Positions 49,276 to 58,037 of a DNA stretch of 58,119 bases are shown piece by piece (position 1 is the stretch's first letter; each line of letters begins with the position of its first letter). The notes beneath the pieces were generated by a model. The model was given only the letters and a program-made list of their open reading frames with translations, did not search any database and was not told the origin of the DNA. Source of the DNA: Candidatus Geothrix odensensis (lineage in GTDB: Bacteria; Acidobacteriota; Holophagae; Holophagales; Holophagaceae); NCBI GenBank assembly GCA_016714685.1, contig JADKCH010000016.1, positions 1-58,119 of the forward strand. The letters run 5' to 3'. Both the position numbers and the translations under genes were made by a program.

Positions 49276-50490
49276 TCAGTGCCGGGACAGGATGCGCTCG
49301 AGGGTGGCCCGCAGGGCATCCTCCGGGGGCCGCAGCTCCAGGCGGGCATGGGGACCTTCGGTGGTGGGGCCACCGATCTGGATCCACCGGGGCCGCCTCC
49401 GGGCCAGGTCATCCTCCCGCCAGACGGACAGGATGCTGGGCTCTCGGCCCCATAACAGCAGGCTGGGGTAGGGCCCCTCCCTCGGTGGCACCGTGCCCCA
49501 GGCCTGCACCTCGCCTCCCCAGGCGCGGAGGAGCGATTCGATCCGGTCCCGCTCAGCGCCCTCTTCCATGCCCAGACCCATCGTCCAGCCGGACAGGAAG
49601 CCCCGGTGGCCGGGTTGCGTCTCCTCATCGCGCTCAAACCAGCCGATCCGCTCCTGGTGGTGGAGGATCCTGCTGTGCACCCGGTAGGCGGTGCCATCCA
49701 GACCGATCAGCCTCTCTTCCGGCGCGGCCTTGAGCAGCTCTGTCCAGGAGCCCCCGAAGGCCTTCTCCAGCATGGGGGAGGGGCGGTCGGTGCGGAAGGC
49801 GGTGCCCGGGACCAGGCTACGCCACACCTCCACCTCGGCCTCGGCCCGGTGGATGCGGGATTCCATCCCGCGGACCATCAACCAGTGCCAGGAGGTGCCG
49901 ACCGCCATGGACAGGAACACGAGGCTGAAGCCAGACAGCCGGACCTTCAGGTCGAAGAGGCTGAGGGCGGCGATCTCGATCACCACCGGCAGGGTCAGGC
50001 CCAGGAAGCCCAGGAAGAGCCGGCGGCCCATGGGATCTTCATCCTGCCGGGCCCGGAGCGTCCAGTAGATGGTGAGGCCGCAGCCCACCAGGTAGGTGAG
50101 GTTGGCCGCATGGTGCAGCCAGGTGTCCCAGGGGCTGGGGTGGGGCAGCAGCAGGTTGCGGAAGTAGCTCGGGAGCAGGGCGAGGGCGATCCAGCCGGGA
50201 AAGCGGCGGGGGACGTGGCGTGGGAAGAGGTTCGCGAGGGCGGTGCAGAGGGCGATGAAGCCGAAGGCCACCAGCAGGCTCTGGGCACGGTCCACCAGGT
50301 CCGGGTTCATGGAGGGCAGGGTGCCGACGGCGAGGACGGTGTGGCGCAGGCCCACCAGCAGGCAGGTGGCCGACAGCCAGCCCATCATGCGATCCCGGCG
50401 GGACAGGGCATCCGTTCCAAAGCTGATGAAGAGGGAGAACAGGGCTCCCGCCTGCAGGGCATCGAGGAAGGGCCAGTCCAGGAGTTGCAT
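49276..50490 (-). CDS. Seven-helix membrane protein with a soluble C-terminal domain, unknown
   Basis: 404 residues from ATG 50490. The first 230 residues form about seven membrane helices (FLDALQAGALFSLFISFGTD, VVIEIAALSLFDLKVRL, LVFLSMAVGTSWHWLMVRG), as in 7TMR-type sensor modules. The remaining 170 residues are soluble (AEAEVEVWRSLVPGTAF, then IGLDGTAYRVHSRILHHQER). They contain no kinase, GGDEF or HTH motif that I recognise; the HHQERIGWFE piece has a PAS-like flavour. It could be a receptor with a novel output domain or a degenerate histidine kinase. Encoded divergently from the ABC operon. Confidence 0.6.
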   Translation of the reverse strand: MQLLDWPFLDALQAGALFSLFISFGTDALSRRDRMMGWLSATCLLVGLRHTVLAVGTLPSMNPDLVDRAQSLLVAFGFIALCTALANLFPRHVPRRFPGWIALALLPSYFRNLLLPHPSPWDTWLHHAANLTYLVGCGLTIYWTLRARQDEDPMGRRLFLGFLGLTLPVVIEIAALSLFDLKVRLSGFSLVFLSMAVGTSWHWLMVRGMESRIHRAEAEVEVWRSLVPGTAFRTDRPSPMLEKAFGGSWTELLKAAPEERLIGLDGTAYRVHSRILHHQERIGWFERDEETQPGHRGFLSGWTMGLGMEEGAERDRIESLLRAWGGEVQAWGTVPPREGPYPSLLLWGREPSILSVWREDDLARRRPRWIQIGGPTTEGPHARLELRPPEDALRATLERILSRH

Positions 50491-50581
50491 GCGGAAGCGT
50501 CCGGGCGGTGGGAGGATGGAGGGGTACAGCCTAATCCAAATCGGAGCTCGCCTCGTAGCCGCCTTCAACCTGGAGTTCCTC

Positions 50582-51505
50582 TTGATCGCCTTCGAAAACC
50601 TGGAAGTGCGCTACGCCGCGACCGCGGTGCCCGCCCTGAAGGGCCTGAGCCTTTCGCTCGAGCGCGGGATCGTGGGCCTGCTGGGCCCCAACGGCGCCGG
50701 CAAGTCCACCCTGCTGAAAGCCCTGCTGGGCCTGCTGACACCTTCCGGCGGCACCGGCTCGGTGCTGGGCGTGGCCCTGGGCGCGCCGGAAGCGGCCAAG
50801 CTGCGTTCCCGCATCGGCTACATGCCGGAGTACGACGCCCTCATCGAGGATGCCTCGGCCTACGAGCAGGTGGCCTTCTGGGGCGAGCTGAGCGGGCTGG
50901 CGCCCGAGGCCTCGCGGGATCGCGCCCACGAGGTGCTCTACTTCGTGGGCCTGGACGAAGCCCGCTACCGTCCCGTCAGCGGCTATTCCACGGGCATGCG
51001 GCAGCGCGTGAAGCTGGCCCAGGCCCTGGTGCACAGCCCCGAGCTGATCTTCCTGGACGAGCCCACCAACGGCCTCGATCCCGACGGTCGGCGCCGCATG
51101 CTGGACCTGGTGCTGCGCGTCCACGCCGAGCTGGGCACGGGCGTCATCCTGGCCTCCCACCTGCTGGGGGACGTGGAGCGCGTGGCGGACCAGCTGGTGA
51201 TCCTCGACCAGGGTGAGATCAAGGCGGCCGGCTCCATGGCGGGTCTGCGGAAGGCCCTCGCGAAGCGCGTGGAGCTGCGCTTCCTGGATCCCCTGAATCC
51301 GGCGCAGGAAGCCGCCCTGGGCGAACTTGGAACCGTCCTGGAGGCGCGCAACGGGCTCTATGACCTGGAACTGGTGGAGGCCGATCCAGCCGGGGCCTTC
51401 CGCTGGGCGGAAGGTCAGGGGACCACCCTGGTGCAGGTCACGCCGCGCCATGACCGCCTCGATGAGGTGCTGCTTCGCGCCTTGCATCCTGTCACGGGGA
51501 ACTGA
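50582..51505 (+). CDS. ABC transporter ATP-binding protein 1
   Basis: 307 residues from TTG 50582, preceded by GGAG at six bases; upstream codons in this frame overlap the divergent gene. Complete ABC ATPase: Walker A GPNGAGKSTL, Q-loop region YMPEYDALIED, signature YSTGMRQRVKLAQ, Walker B ELIFLDEPTNGLDPDG, switch histidine ILASHLLG. The signature begins YSTGM rather than LSGGQ, common in ABC-2 exporters. It is the first gene of a four-gene ATPase-permease-ATPase-permease set with overlaps or gaps of a few bases. Confidence 0.9.
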   Translation: MIAFENLEVRYAATAVPALKGLSLSLERGIVGLLGPNGAGKSTLLKALLGLLTPSGGTGSVLGVALGAPEAAKLRSRIGYMPEYDALIEDASAYEQVAFWGELSGLAPEASRDRAHEVLYFVGLDEARYRPVSGYSTGMRQRVKLAQALVHSPELIFLDEPTNGLDPDGRRRMLDLVLRVHAELGTGVILASHLLGDVERVADQLVILDQGEIKAAGSMAGLRKALAKRVELRFLDPLNPAQEAALGELGTVLEARNGLYDLELVEADPAGAFRWAEGQGTTLVQVTPRHDRLDEVLLRALHPVTGN

Positions 51506-51508
51506 GCC

Positions 51509-52369
51509 ATGCCCATCTACGCCCCCACCCTGCCTCCCGCGCCGGACCTGCACCAAGGGCATCCGCCCGCCCTGGTGCTCATGCGGTTCGACCTCGCCCG
51601 GCTCTGGCGGCAGAAGATCGGCCGCTTCTTCGGCTTCGCCTTCCTCGTGGTGCTCATCGTGAAGGTGGCACGCATCTACCTGGAGCACCTCTTCAAGACC
51701 AACCAGACCTTCAAGCCCATGCAGGATTTCGCGAAGGCCATCCTGACCCAGGGGGCGGATTTCCAGGCGGACCTGCTGAATCCGGCCAGCTACCTGCTCT
51801 GGTTCCTCGTGGCCCTCGTGGGCGGTGGCTTGGTCGCCCGGGACACGCTCTACCGCGTGCGGCCCCTGATGTACGCCCATCCGGTGGCGCCCAGGGACTA
51901 CCTCCTCGCCAAGCTCGGCTTCGCCTCCGCGCTGCCCTTCCTCATCCTGCTGCCCTTCGCCCTCCTGCCCTGGGCCATGTCCCTGCTGCTCGCGGGGCTG
52001 AACGGCCCGGTCTGGGCCACGGCGCCCCTGCGCCTGCTGCCGGCCATGGCCATCAGCTCGGTCCTGATGGGCGCCCTGGCCGTGGGTGCCTCCAGCATGG
52101 CCGCCACGCCCCGCGCGGGCATCGGCTGGGTGCTGGGACTCGTGCTGGGGGCGGGGACCCTGGCCTCCATGATCCACGGGCTCACGGGCATCAAGGCGGT
52201 GGATGCCCTCAACCCCATCATGCTGGCCGAGGCCTGGCCCCAGCTCTTCGTCGGCGTGGCCAAACCCATGGTGGCCTGGCTCCCGGCCATCCTGGGCACC
52301 GCCTTCCACATCGCCCTCTGGACCTTCGTGGCCGCCCGGCGGACGCGACCTTCCGAGGCGGTGATCTGA
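51509..52369 (+). CDS. ABC-2-type permease 1
   Basis: 286 residues, about six membrane helices: one after the N-terminal cytoplasmic stretch (FFGFAFLVVLIVKVARIYLE), then a group from residue 95 on (SYLLWFLVALVGGGLVARDT, LPFLILLPFALLPWAMSLLL, GIGWVLGLVLGAGTLASMIH). No ATPase motif. It probably forms the channel for ATPase 1, four bases upstream. The substrate is unknown. The stop overlaps the next ATG by one base. Confidence 0.8.
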   Translation: MPIYAPTLPPAPDLHQGHPPALVLMRFDLARLWRQKIGRFFGFAFLVVLIVKVARIYLEHLFKTNQTFKPMQDFAKAILTQGADFQADLLNPASYLLWFLVALVGGGLVARDTLYRVRPLMYAHPVAPRDYLLAKLGFASALPFLILLPFALLPWAMSLLLAGLNGPVWATAPLRLLPAMAISSVLMGALAVGASSMAATPRAGIGWVLGLVLGAGTLASMIHGLTGIKAVDALNPIMLAEAWPQLFVGVAKPMVAWLPAILGTAFHIALWTFVAARRTRPSEAVI

Positions 52370-53289
52370 TGATCTCTCTCGATCGCGCCTCCCTCCGCTA
52401 CGGCCCCATCCTGGGCCTCAGTCCCACCACCTTCGAGCTGCCGGATGGCGGCGGCATCACGGGCCTGCTGGGGCCCAACGGCGCCGGCAAGTCCTCTCTG
52501 CTGCAGCTCCTTTCGGGCCTGCTGCCGCCCTCCGGCGGCGAAGTCCGGGTCTTCGGCGAGGCCCCCTTCCGCAACCCCGCGGTGCTCGCCCGCCTGGGCC
52601 TGGTGCCCGAGGGCGACCGCCTGCCCACGGGCCTGCGCGCCGACCGCTGGCTGCGCATGATGGGCGAGCTGTCCGGCCTCTCGGGCGAAGGCCTGAACGC
52701 CGCCGTGGCCAGGGCCCTCGCCACCGTGGGCATGGCCGACCGCGCCCATCTCACCTTCGCCCGCATGTCCAAGGGCATGCGCCAGCGCATCCGCCTGGCC
52801 CAGGCCCTCATGCACGAGCCGGAGCTGCTCATCCTGGACGAGCCGTTCAATGGGCTGGATCCGGAAGCACGCCTCACCCTCATGGCGCTGCTGCGAGGCC
52901 TCGCGGAAGGGGGCACGCGCATCCTGGTCTCCAGCCACATCCTCGGCGAGATCGCGCAGCTCACGGATCGCATCCTCCTGCTGTTCCGGGGCCGCCTCCT
53001 GGCCGAGGGCACGGTCACCGAGATCCGCCAGCTGCTGGACCGGCACCCGGTGGAGCTGCGCCTCACGGGGGAGGCCCAGGTGCTGGCCCGCTGGGCCGTG
53101 GAGCAGCCGGAGCTGGCGGCCCTGCGCATGGAGGAGGACGCCGTGGTGCTCTCCGTGCGCTCACCCCGGGACATCCTGCCCCGGCTGCAGAAGGCCGCGG
53201 CGGAGGGCGGCATCCCCCTGCGCGCGCTGGATCCCCTTGATCTCAACCTTGACGCGGTCTTTCAATACCTCACCAAGGATCACGCATGA
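52369..53289 (+). CDS. ABC transporter ATP-binding protein 2
   Basis: 306 residues. Walker A GPNGAGKSSL, signature MSKGMRQRIRLAQ, Walker B ELLILDEPFNGLDPEA, switch His VSSHILGE. It is similar to ATPase 1 in length and signature form. The C-terminal 80 residues (VELRLTGEAQVLARWAVEQP) are the accessory domain typical of lipid or bacitracin-type exporters. Its end overlaps the next start by four bases. Confidence 0.9.
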   Translation: MISLDRASLRYGPILGLSPTTFELPDGGGITGLLGPNGAGKSSLLQLLSGLLPPSGGEVRVFGEAPFRNPAVLARLGLVPEGDRLPTGLRADRWLRMMGELSGLSGEGLNAAVARALATVGMADRAHLTFARMSKGMRQRIRLAQALMHEPELLILDEPFNGLDPEARLTLMALLRGLAEGGTRILVSSHILGEIAQLTDRILLLFRGRLLAEGTVTEIRQLLDRHPVELRLTGEAQVLARWAVEQPELAALRMEEDAVVLSVRSPRDILPRLQKAAAEGGIPLRALDPLDLNLDAVFQYLTKDHA

Positions 53290-54071
53290 ACGCCGCCCCT
53301 TCTCCCCTGGCGACGATCCGCGCCACGGCGCTGGGCTATGCGCCCCGCGTCCTCCAGGGCCGGGGCTGGGTGCTGGCCGCCCTCGTGGCCCTGCCCGTGG
53401 GCCTCAGCATCGTCATCTTCACCGTCGCGCGGCTGCAGGGCGCCGAAGGGACGCCTGGCGAGGCCCTCAAGATCTTCCACGAAGTGCTGGTGAAGATGAT
53501 GCTGCCCATCATGGCCCTGGTGGCCGCCCCCGCGGGCATCCGGGAGGACCTGGAGCAGCGCACCCTTCCCCTGCTGCTGGTGCGGCCCGCACCCGCCTGG
53601 GCCCTGCCCCTGGGCAAGGGCCTGCCCTGGTTCGCCTGGGGCGCCGCCTGGCTCATCGTGGGCACCCTCGGCCTCCAGGTCATCGGCGGGGAGCCCTCCC
53701 TGCTCCCGGGACGCCTGACGGCCTTGGTCAGCGCCTGGTGGGGCGAACTGGCCCTGATGACCCTCGTCGGACTCCTCTTCAAGCGCGGCACCCTCTGGGG
53801 CGCCCTGTATTTCTTCCTGTGGGAGCCCTGGGTGCGGATCTTCCCGCCCTTCCTCCAGCGGCTCACCTTCACCCACCACATCGAGAGCCTCGCCGGCAGC
53901 CGCGCGGCGTCCATCCAGGCCAACCAGCTGCTGGCCCAGGAACAGGTGACGACCCATCCGGTCCTCGCCTGCCTGGCCCTCCTGGCCTTCGGTGCCCTCT
54001 GCTGGGCCCTGGCCGGCTGGAAGCTCCAGCGCACGCCCATCGGGCTGGCGGGTAGCGAGGCGGAGGGTTAG
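53286..54071 (+). CDS. ABC-2-type permease 2
   Basis: 261 residues, about six helices (GWVLAALVALPVGLSIVIFT, MLPIMALVAAPAGIREDLEQ, GWAAWLIVGTLGLQVIGG-like segment). GIREDLEQRTLPLLLVRP resembles the REDxExGTL signature of ABC-2 permeases of the NosY/CcmB type. Translationally coupled to ATPase 2. Together with the first pair it suggests one heteromeric exporter or two related ones. Confidence 0.8.
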   Translation: MNAAPSPLATIRATALGYAPRVLQGRGWVLAALVALPVGLSIVIFTVARLQGAEGTPGEALKIFHEVLVKMMLPIMALVAAPAGIREDLEQRTLPLLLVRPAPAWALPLGKGLPWFAWGAAWLIVGTLGLQVIGGEPSLLPGRLTALVSAWWGELALMTLVGLLFKRGTLWGALYFFLWEPWVRIFPPFLQRLTFTHHIESLAGSRAASIQANQLLAQEQVTTHPVLACLALLAFGALCWALAGWKLQRTPIGLAGSEAEG

Positions 54072-54095
54072 GGCCCCCGGCTGTAGACTGGAGGG

Positions 54096-55367
54096 ATGCT
54101 GCAATCCCCGCTCTGCACCGTCACGCCCGAGGGCACCGAGATCCTGATTGAGCCGCTGCCCCACGTGCGGAGCTGCTCCGTCGGGTTCTGGGTGCGGCGT
54201 GGCTCTCGGCACGAAGGCCCGGCCGAGGAGGGCCTGGCCCACTTCCTGGAGCACACGGTCTTCAAGGGCACCGAGGCCTATCCCACGCCCGACGAGCTGG
54301 CGGCCGCCACGGACCGCCTGGGCGGGCACGTGGATGCCTTCACGGGCAAGGAAGTGGCGTGCTTCTACGGCAAGGTGCTCTCGGACCAGCTGCCAGAGCT
54401 GGTGCACCTGCTGGGGGAGCTGGTGACCGCGCCCCGCTTCGAGGCCGACGAGCTTGTGCGCGAGCGCGGCGTCATACTGGAGGAGATCGCCCAGAGCGAG
54501 GACCAGCCCGATGACTGGGTGAGCGAGCTCTTTTACGGCGGCTTCTGGGAGGGCACGCCCCTGGCCCACCCCATCCTGGGTCGCCGGGACCAGGTCTCGG
54601 GCTACGGCCCCGCCGAGGCCCGCGCCTTCTTCGACCACACCTACCGGGCGCCGAACCTGGTGGTGGCCGCGGCCGGCGCCATTGAAACCGGGCCCTTCCT
54701 CGACCTGCTGAAGCCCATCCTGGACCGCCTGCCGAAGGGGACGGCACACCCCGCCATGGCCGGGGCGCGGACCCGGCCTTTCCTCTCCAACGTGCCCCGC
54801 AAGGACCTTCAGCAGGCCAACCTGGTCATGGGCTTCCCCGCCCCGGGCCACCACTCGCCCGACCGCGCCGCGGCGCACCTGCTGAGCCACGTGCTGGGCG
54901 GCGGCATGGCCTCACGCCTGTTCATGGAGCTGCGGGAGCGCCGGGGCCTCTGCTACCAGGTGGGCAGCTACATGAGCCCCTACGCCGACACCGGCGCCCT
55001 CCAGATCAGCGCCAGCTGCGCCCCCGCCCAGCTGCGCGAGCTCGTGCAGCGGACCATGGCCGAATGCGCCCGCATCCGGGCCCAGGGCGTGGAGGCGGAT
55101 GAGCTGGACCGGGCCAAGCTCCAGGCCCGCACGGGCCTCGTGTTCAGCCAGGAGAGCAGCAGCAGCCGCATGTTCAGCCTGGCCCACCAGGCCATCCACC
55201 TGGGCGAGCTGCGCAGCCTCGACCAGCAGATGGCCGAGATCGAGGCCGTCACCCCCGAGGACCTGCTCCGGGTCGCCCAGGACCTGCTGGATCCCGCCCA
55301 GCTGGGCGTCAGCGCCCTCGGCACCCGGCGCGGCTGCGACATTCGGCCGCAGGACCTGGTGGCCTGA
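54096..55367 (+). CDS. M16-family zinc metallopeptidase
   Basis: 423 residues. The inverted zinc motif HXXEH is present as AHFLEHTVFKGT (residues about 48-60), with the distal Glu expected in DEL..ERGVILEEIAQSEDQP. Two homologous halves are visible: a catalytic N-terminal half and a C-terminal half ending in GTRRGCDI. The length matches single-chain bacterial processing-peptidase relatives (PqqL/YmxG type). There is no signal peptide, so it is probably cytoplasmic. Its stop overlaps the rlmN start by one base. Confidence 0.9.
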   Translation: MLQSPLCTVTPEGTEILIEPLPHVRSCSVGFWVRRGSRHEGPAEEGLAHFLEHTVFKGTEAYPTPDELAAATDRLGGHVDAFTGKEVACFYGKVLSDQLPELVHLLGELVTAPRFEADELVRERGVILEEIAQSEDQPDDWVSELFYGGFWEGTPLAHPILGRRDQVSGYGPAEARAFFDHTYRAPNLVVAAAGAIETGPFLDLLKPILDRLPKGTAHPAMAGARTRPFLSNVPRKDLQQANLVMGFPAPGHHSPDRAAAHLLSHVLGGGMASRLFMELRERRGLCYQVGSYMSPYADTGALQISASCAPAQLRELVQRTMAECARIRAQGVEADELDRAKLQARTGLVFSQESSSSRMFSLAHQAIHLGELRSLDQQMAEIEAVTPEDLLRVAQDLLDPAQLGVSALGTRRGCDIRPQDLVA

Positions 55368-56524
55368 TGGCTTCAGAGTTCCACCCCTGGGATGACCCCG
55401 CCCCCGAACGGGACGGCCTGCCCTCGGCCTGGTCGCTCTTCCCCGAGGACCTGGCGGCGCGGGGCTGTCCGGGCAGCGCCCTGGAGACCTTCAAGCGCCT
55501 GCACCGGCCCTGGACCTGGAAGGGGGGCGTGCCGGACCTGGGCTCCGGCATCCAGGCCTGGCTGGAGGGCGTGGCGGACTTGCGCCTGCCGCGCATTGCC
55601 GAGCGGCAGCCCTCCGAGGATGGCTCAACCAAGCTGGCTCTGGAACTGGTCGATGGCAGGCGCATCGAGGCGGTCCACATGCCGAGGCGGGTGCGCAACC
55701 CGCGGGTGACCTACTGCATCTCCAGCCAGGTGGGCTGCGCCATGGGCTGCACCTTCTGCGCCACGGGCAGCATGGGCATCCTGCGGAACCTCCAGGCCGG
55801 CGAGATCCTGGGCCAGGTGCTGGCCCTCATGGCGGGGCTGGGGCCCGACCGCGGCCACGAGCTCACGCTCGTGTTCATGGGCATGGGCGAGCCCCTGCAC
55901 AACCTGGACCACCTGCACCGCGCCATCCGGTTGATGTGCCATCCGGCAGGGCTGGGGCTGGGGAAGAATCGGATCACGGTGAGCACTTCGGGTCTGGTGA
56001 GCGGCATCGACAAGCTCTCGAAGCTGGAGCCCCGCCCCCTGCTGGCGCTGAGCCTCAACGCCACCACGGACGAGGCCCGGGGGCGCACCATGCCCGTGAA
56101 CCGCGTGTGGAACCTCTCTCGGCTGAGGCAGGCGCTGGATGACTGGGGGCTCAAGCGCGGGGAGAGATTCTGCTTCGAGTACGTGCTGCTGGCCGGCGAG
56201 AACGACACCGAGGCTGATGCCCAGCGCCTGGCGGACTGGCTGGGCGACCTGCGGGGCGCCCACAACCTGAACCTCATCCCCATGAACGAGCACGCCGCCA
56301 GTGACTTCCACCAGCCCGGTGAGGAACGCGTCCAGCAGTTCGCCCGGTGGCTCAAGGTCCGGGGCTGCTTCGTCACCGTGCGCCGCAGCCGGGGCCGGGA
56401 CGTGCAGGGCGCCTGCGGGCAGCTGGTGAAGATGAAGGGTGACTCCAAAATCGTAAAAGATGGAATTGAGGAACACAGAGGACACAGAGTAAAGAGCCCG
56501 TTGATCATGTGTGACGGCCGGTAA
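55367..56524 (+). CDS. rlmN: 23S rRNA/tRNA adenine-C2 methyltransferase RlmN with an altered C terminus
   Basis: 385 residues. Radical-SAM cluster motif CAMGCTFCATG, first methyl-carrying Cys region in VRRSRGRDVQGACGQL, and LVFMGMGEPLHNLD and LALSLNATTDEARG, all typical. It methylates A2503 of 23S rRNA and A37 of some tRNAs. After ACGQLVKMKG the protein continues DSKIVKDGIEEHRGHRVKSP and stops at 56524. These last 30 residues are encoded by the left arm of an inverted-repeat element (EEHRGHRV is the translation of GAGGAACACAGAGGACACAG). The native tail seems to have been replaced without loss of the core. Confidence 0.92.
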   Translation: MASEFHPWDDPAPERDGLPSAWSLFPEDLAARGCPGSALETFKRLHRPWTWKGGVPDLGSGIQAWLEGVADLRLPRIAERQPSEDGSTKLALELVDGRRIEAVHMPRRVRNPRVTYCISSQVGCAMGCTFCATGSMGILRNLQAGEILGQVLALMAGLGPDRGHELTLVFMGMGEPLHNLDHLHRAIRLMCHPAGLGLGKNRITVSTSGLVSGIDKLSKLEPRPLLALSLNATTDEARGRTMPVNRVWNLSRLRQALDDWGLKRGERFCFEYVLLAGENDTEADAQRLADWLGDLRGAHNLNLIPMNEHAASDFHQPGEERVQQFARWLKVRGCFVTVRRSRGRDVQGACGQLVKMKGDSKIVKDGIEEHRGHRVKSPLIMCDGR

Positions 56525-56653
56525 GCAACGGCCAATTGGGGGGGGGGGGGGGGGGGGGGAGGGGGGGGGGGGGTCGGGGGGGGGGGGCGGCCCGGGTCCG
56601 CCAGCTTTCCTTTTCCCTGTGCCCTCTGTGGGATTTCTGTGTCCTCTGTGTTC
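56471..56653. mobile_element. Inverted-repeat element (possible MITE) between rlmN and dut
   Basis: GAACACAGAGGACACAGAG (56471-56489) recurs inverted at 56635-56653 with 18 of 19 bases matching. Similar CTGTG..CTCTGTG pieces lie at 56617-56630. Outside the right arm is a tandem of CTTTGCGCC/TTCGCGCC/TTTGCG (56672-56694). The interior includes the G-tract. It encodes no protein and is too short for a transposase gene, so it would need to be mobilised in trans. Its base composition and repeats are unlike the flanking genes. It overlaps the 3' end of rlmN and ends about 10 bases before dut if the right-hand repeats belong to it. Confidence 0.55.
56538..56590 (+). repeat. Interrupted poly-G tract (G22-A-G13-TC-G12)
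   Basis: 22 Gs (56538-56559), A, 13 Gs (56561-56573), TC, 12 Gs (56576-56587), then CGG. It could form G-quadruplexes in DNA or RNA. The exact lengths should be treated with caution because such runs slip in replication and are misread in sequencing. Confidence 0.7.
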
Positions 56654-56708
56654 CCGCTTCTCCTGAAAACCCTTTGCGCCTTCGCGCCTTTGCGTTGAAT
56701 CTTTTTGG

Positions 56709-57164
<456 letters not shown>

Positions 57165-57226
57165 GGTTTCCCTGGAATAGCCGTTCAAACAGCTATACGA
57201 TCGGTCTCCCATCCCAGGAGGCTCCC

Positions 57227-57985
57227 ATGCGATCCGCCGCCCTCGCCCTTTCCCTCGCCGCCCTCCCCGTTTTCGCCGGCCAGCCGCTGAGCTATGCGGA
57301 CGGGGCCACGAAGCTGGCGGGCTATCTCGCCCGCCCGGCCGAAGCCAAGGGCAAGGTGCCGGGCGTGGTGGTGATCCACCAGTGGATGGGGCTCACCGAC
57401 CACGAGCGCAACGTCTCCGACGACCTGGCCAAACTGGGCTATGCCGCCCTGGCGGCGGACATCTACGGCGAGGGTGTGCGGCCCGCGAACACCGGGGAGG
57501 CGGGCAAGCTGGCGGGCTCCTTCAAGGGCGACCGCGCGCTGTACCGCCGCCGCATCGCCGCCGCCATCGAGACCCTCAGGGCCCAGAAGGGCGTGGACGG
57601 CAGCCGTATCGCCGTCATCGGCTTCTGCTTCGGCGGCACCGGAGCCCTCGAAGCGGCCCGGGGCGGGCTGCCGGTGAAGGCGGTGGTCTCCTTCCACGGC
57701 GGGCTCGACGCGCCTGCCGGCTCCACGCCCGGCCAGATCACCGCCAAGGTGCTGGTCTGCCACGGGGCCGATGATCCCTGGGTGCCGGCCAAGGAGGTGG
57801 CCGCCTTCCAGGACGAGATGCGGCAGGCCAAGGCCGACTATGTCTTCGTGGCCTATGCCAACGCCGTGCATGCCTTCACCCAGAAGGGGGCGGGCAGCGA
57901 CAGCAGCAAGGGCGCGGCCTACAACGAAGCCGCCCATCGTCGCAGTTGGCAGCACATGCAGGACCTCTTCAAGGAAACCTTCTGA
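57227..57985 (+). CDS. Exported dienelactone hydrolase-family protein
   Basis: 252 residues; ATG 57227 after AGGAGG. Signal peptide MRSAALALSLAALPVFAG, so probably periplasmic. Alpha/beta-hydrolase with nucleophile elbow GFCFGGTGALEA (cysteine nucleophile, as in dienelactone hydrolase), Asp in GADDPWVPAKE and His in NAVHAFTQKG. GVVVIHQWMGLTDHERNVSD is the family's N-terminal motif. The natural substrate of exported members is unknown; an ester or lactone is expected. A clear terminator follows. Confidence 0.87.
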   Translation: MRSAALALSLAALPVFAGQPLSYADGATKLAGYLARPAEAKGKVPGVVVIHQWMGLTDHERNVSDDLAKLGYAALAADIYGEGVRPANTGEAGKLAGSFKGDRALYRRRIAAAIETLRAQKGVDGSRIAVIGFCFGGTGALEAARGGLPVKAVVSFHGGLDAPAGSTPGQITAKVLVCHGADDPWVPAKEVAAFQDEMRQAKADYVFVAYANAVHAFTQKGAGSDSSKGAAYNEAAHRRSWQHMQDLFKETF

Positions 57986-57994
57986 CCGTACAAG

Positions 57995-58022
57995 CCAGCG
58001 CCCCGTGGGAACGGGGCGCTGG
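57995..58022. terminator. Terminator hairpin after the dienelactone hydrolase gene
   Basis: CCAGCGCCCCG (57995-58005) pairs perfectly with CGGGGCGCTGG (58012-58022) around TGGGAA. It lies between convergent genes, 10 bases after the stop, and may serve both. Confidence 0.65.
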
Positions 58023-58037
58023 TGACTGGCCGGGGCC

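Noticed and set aside
56538..56590. Poly-G run as pure assembly filler
   Set aside because: It is interrupted by A and TC at defined places and lies within a symmetrical repeat element, so a real tract with uncertain length is more likely than an artefact, though length error is probable.
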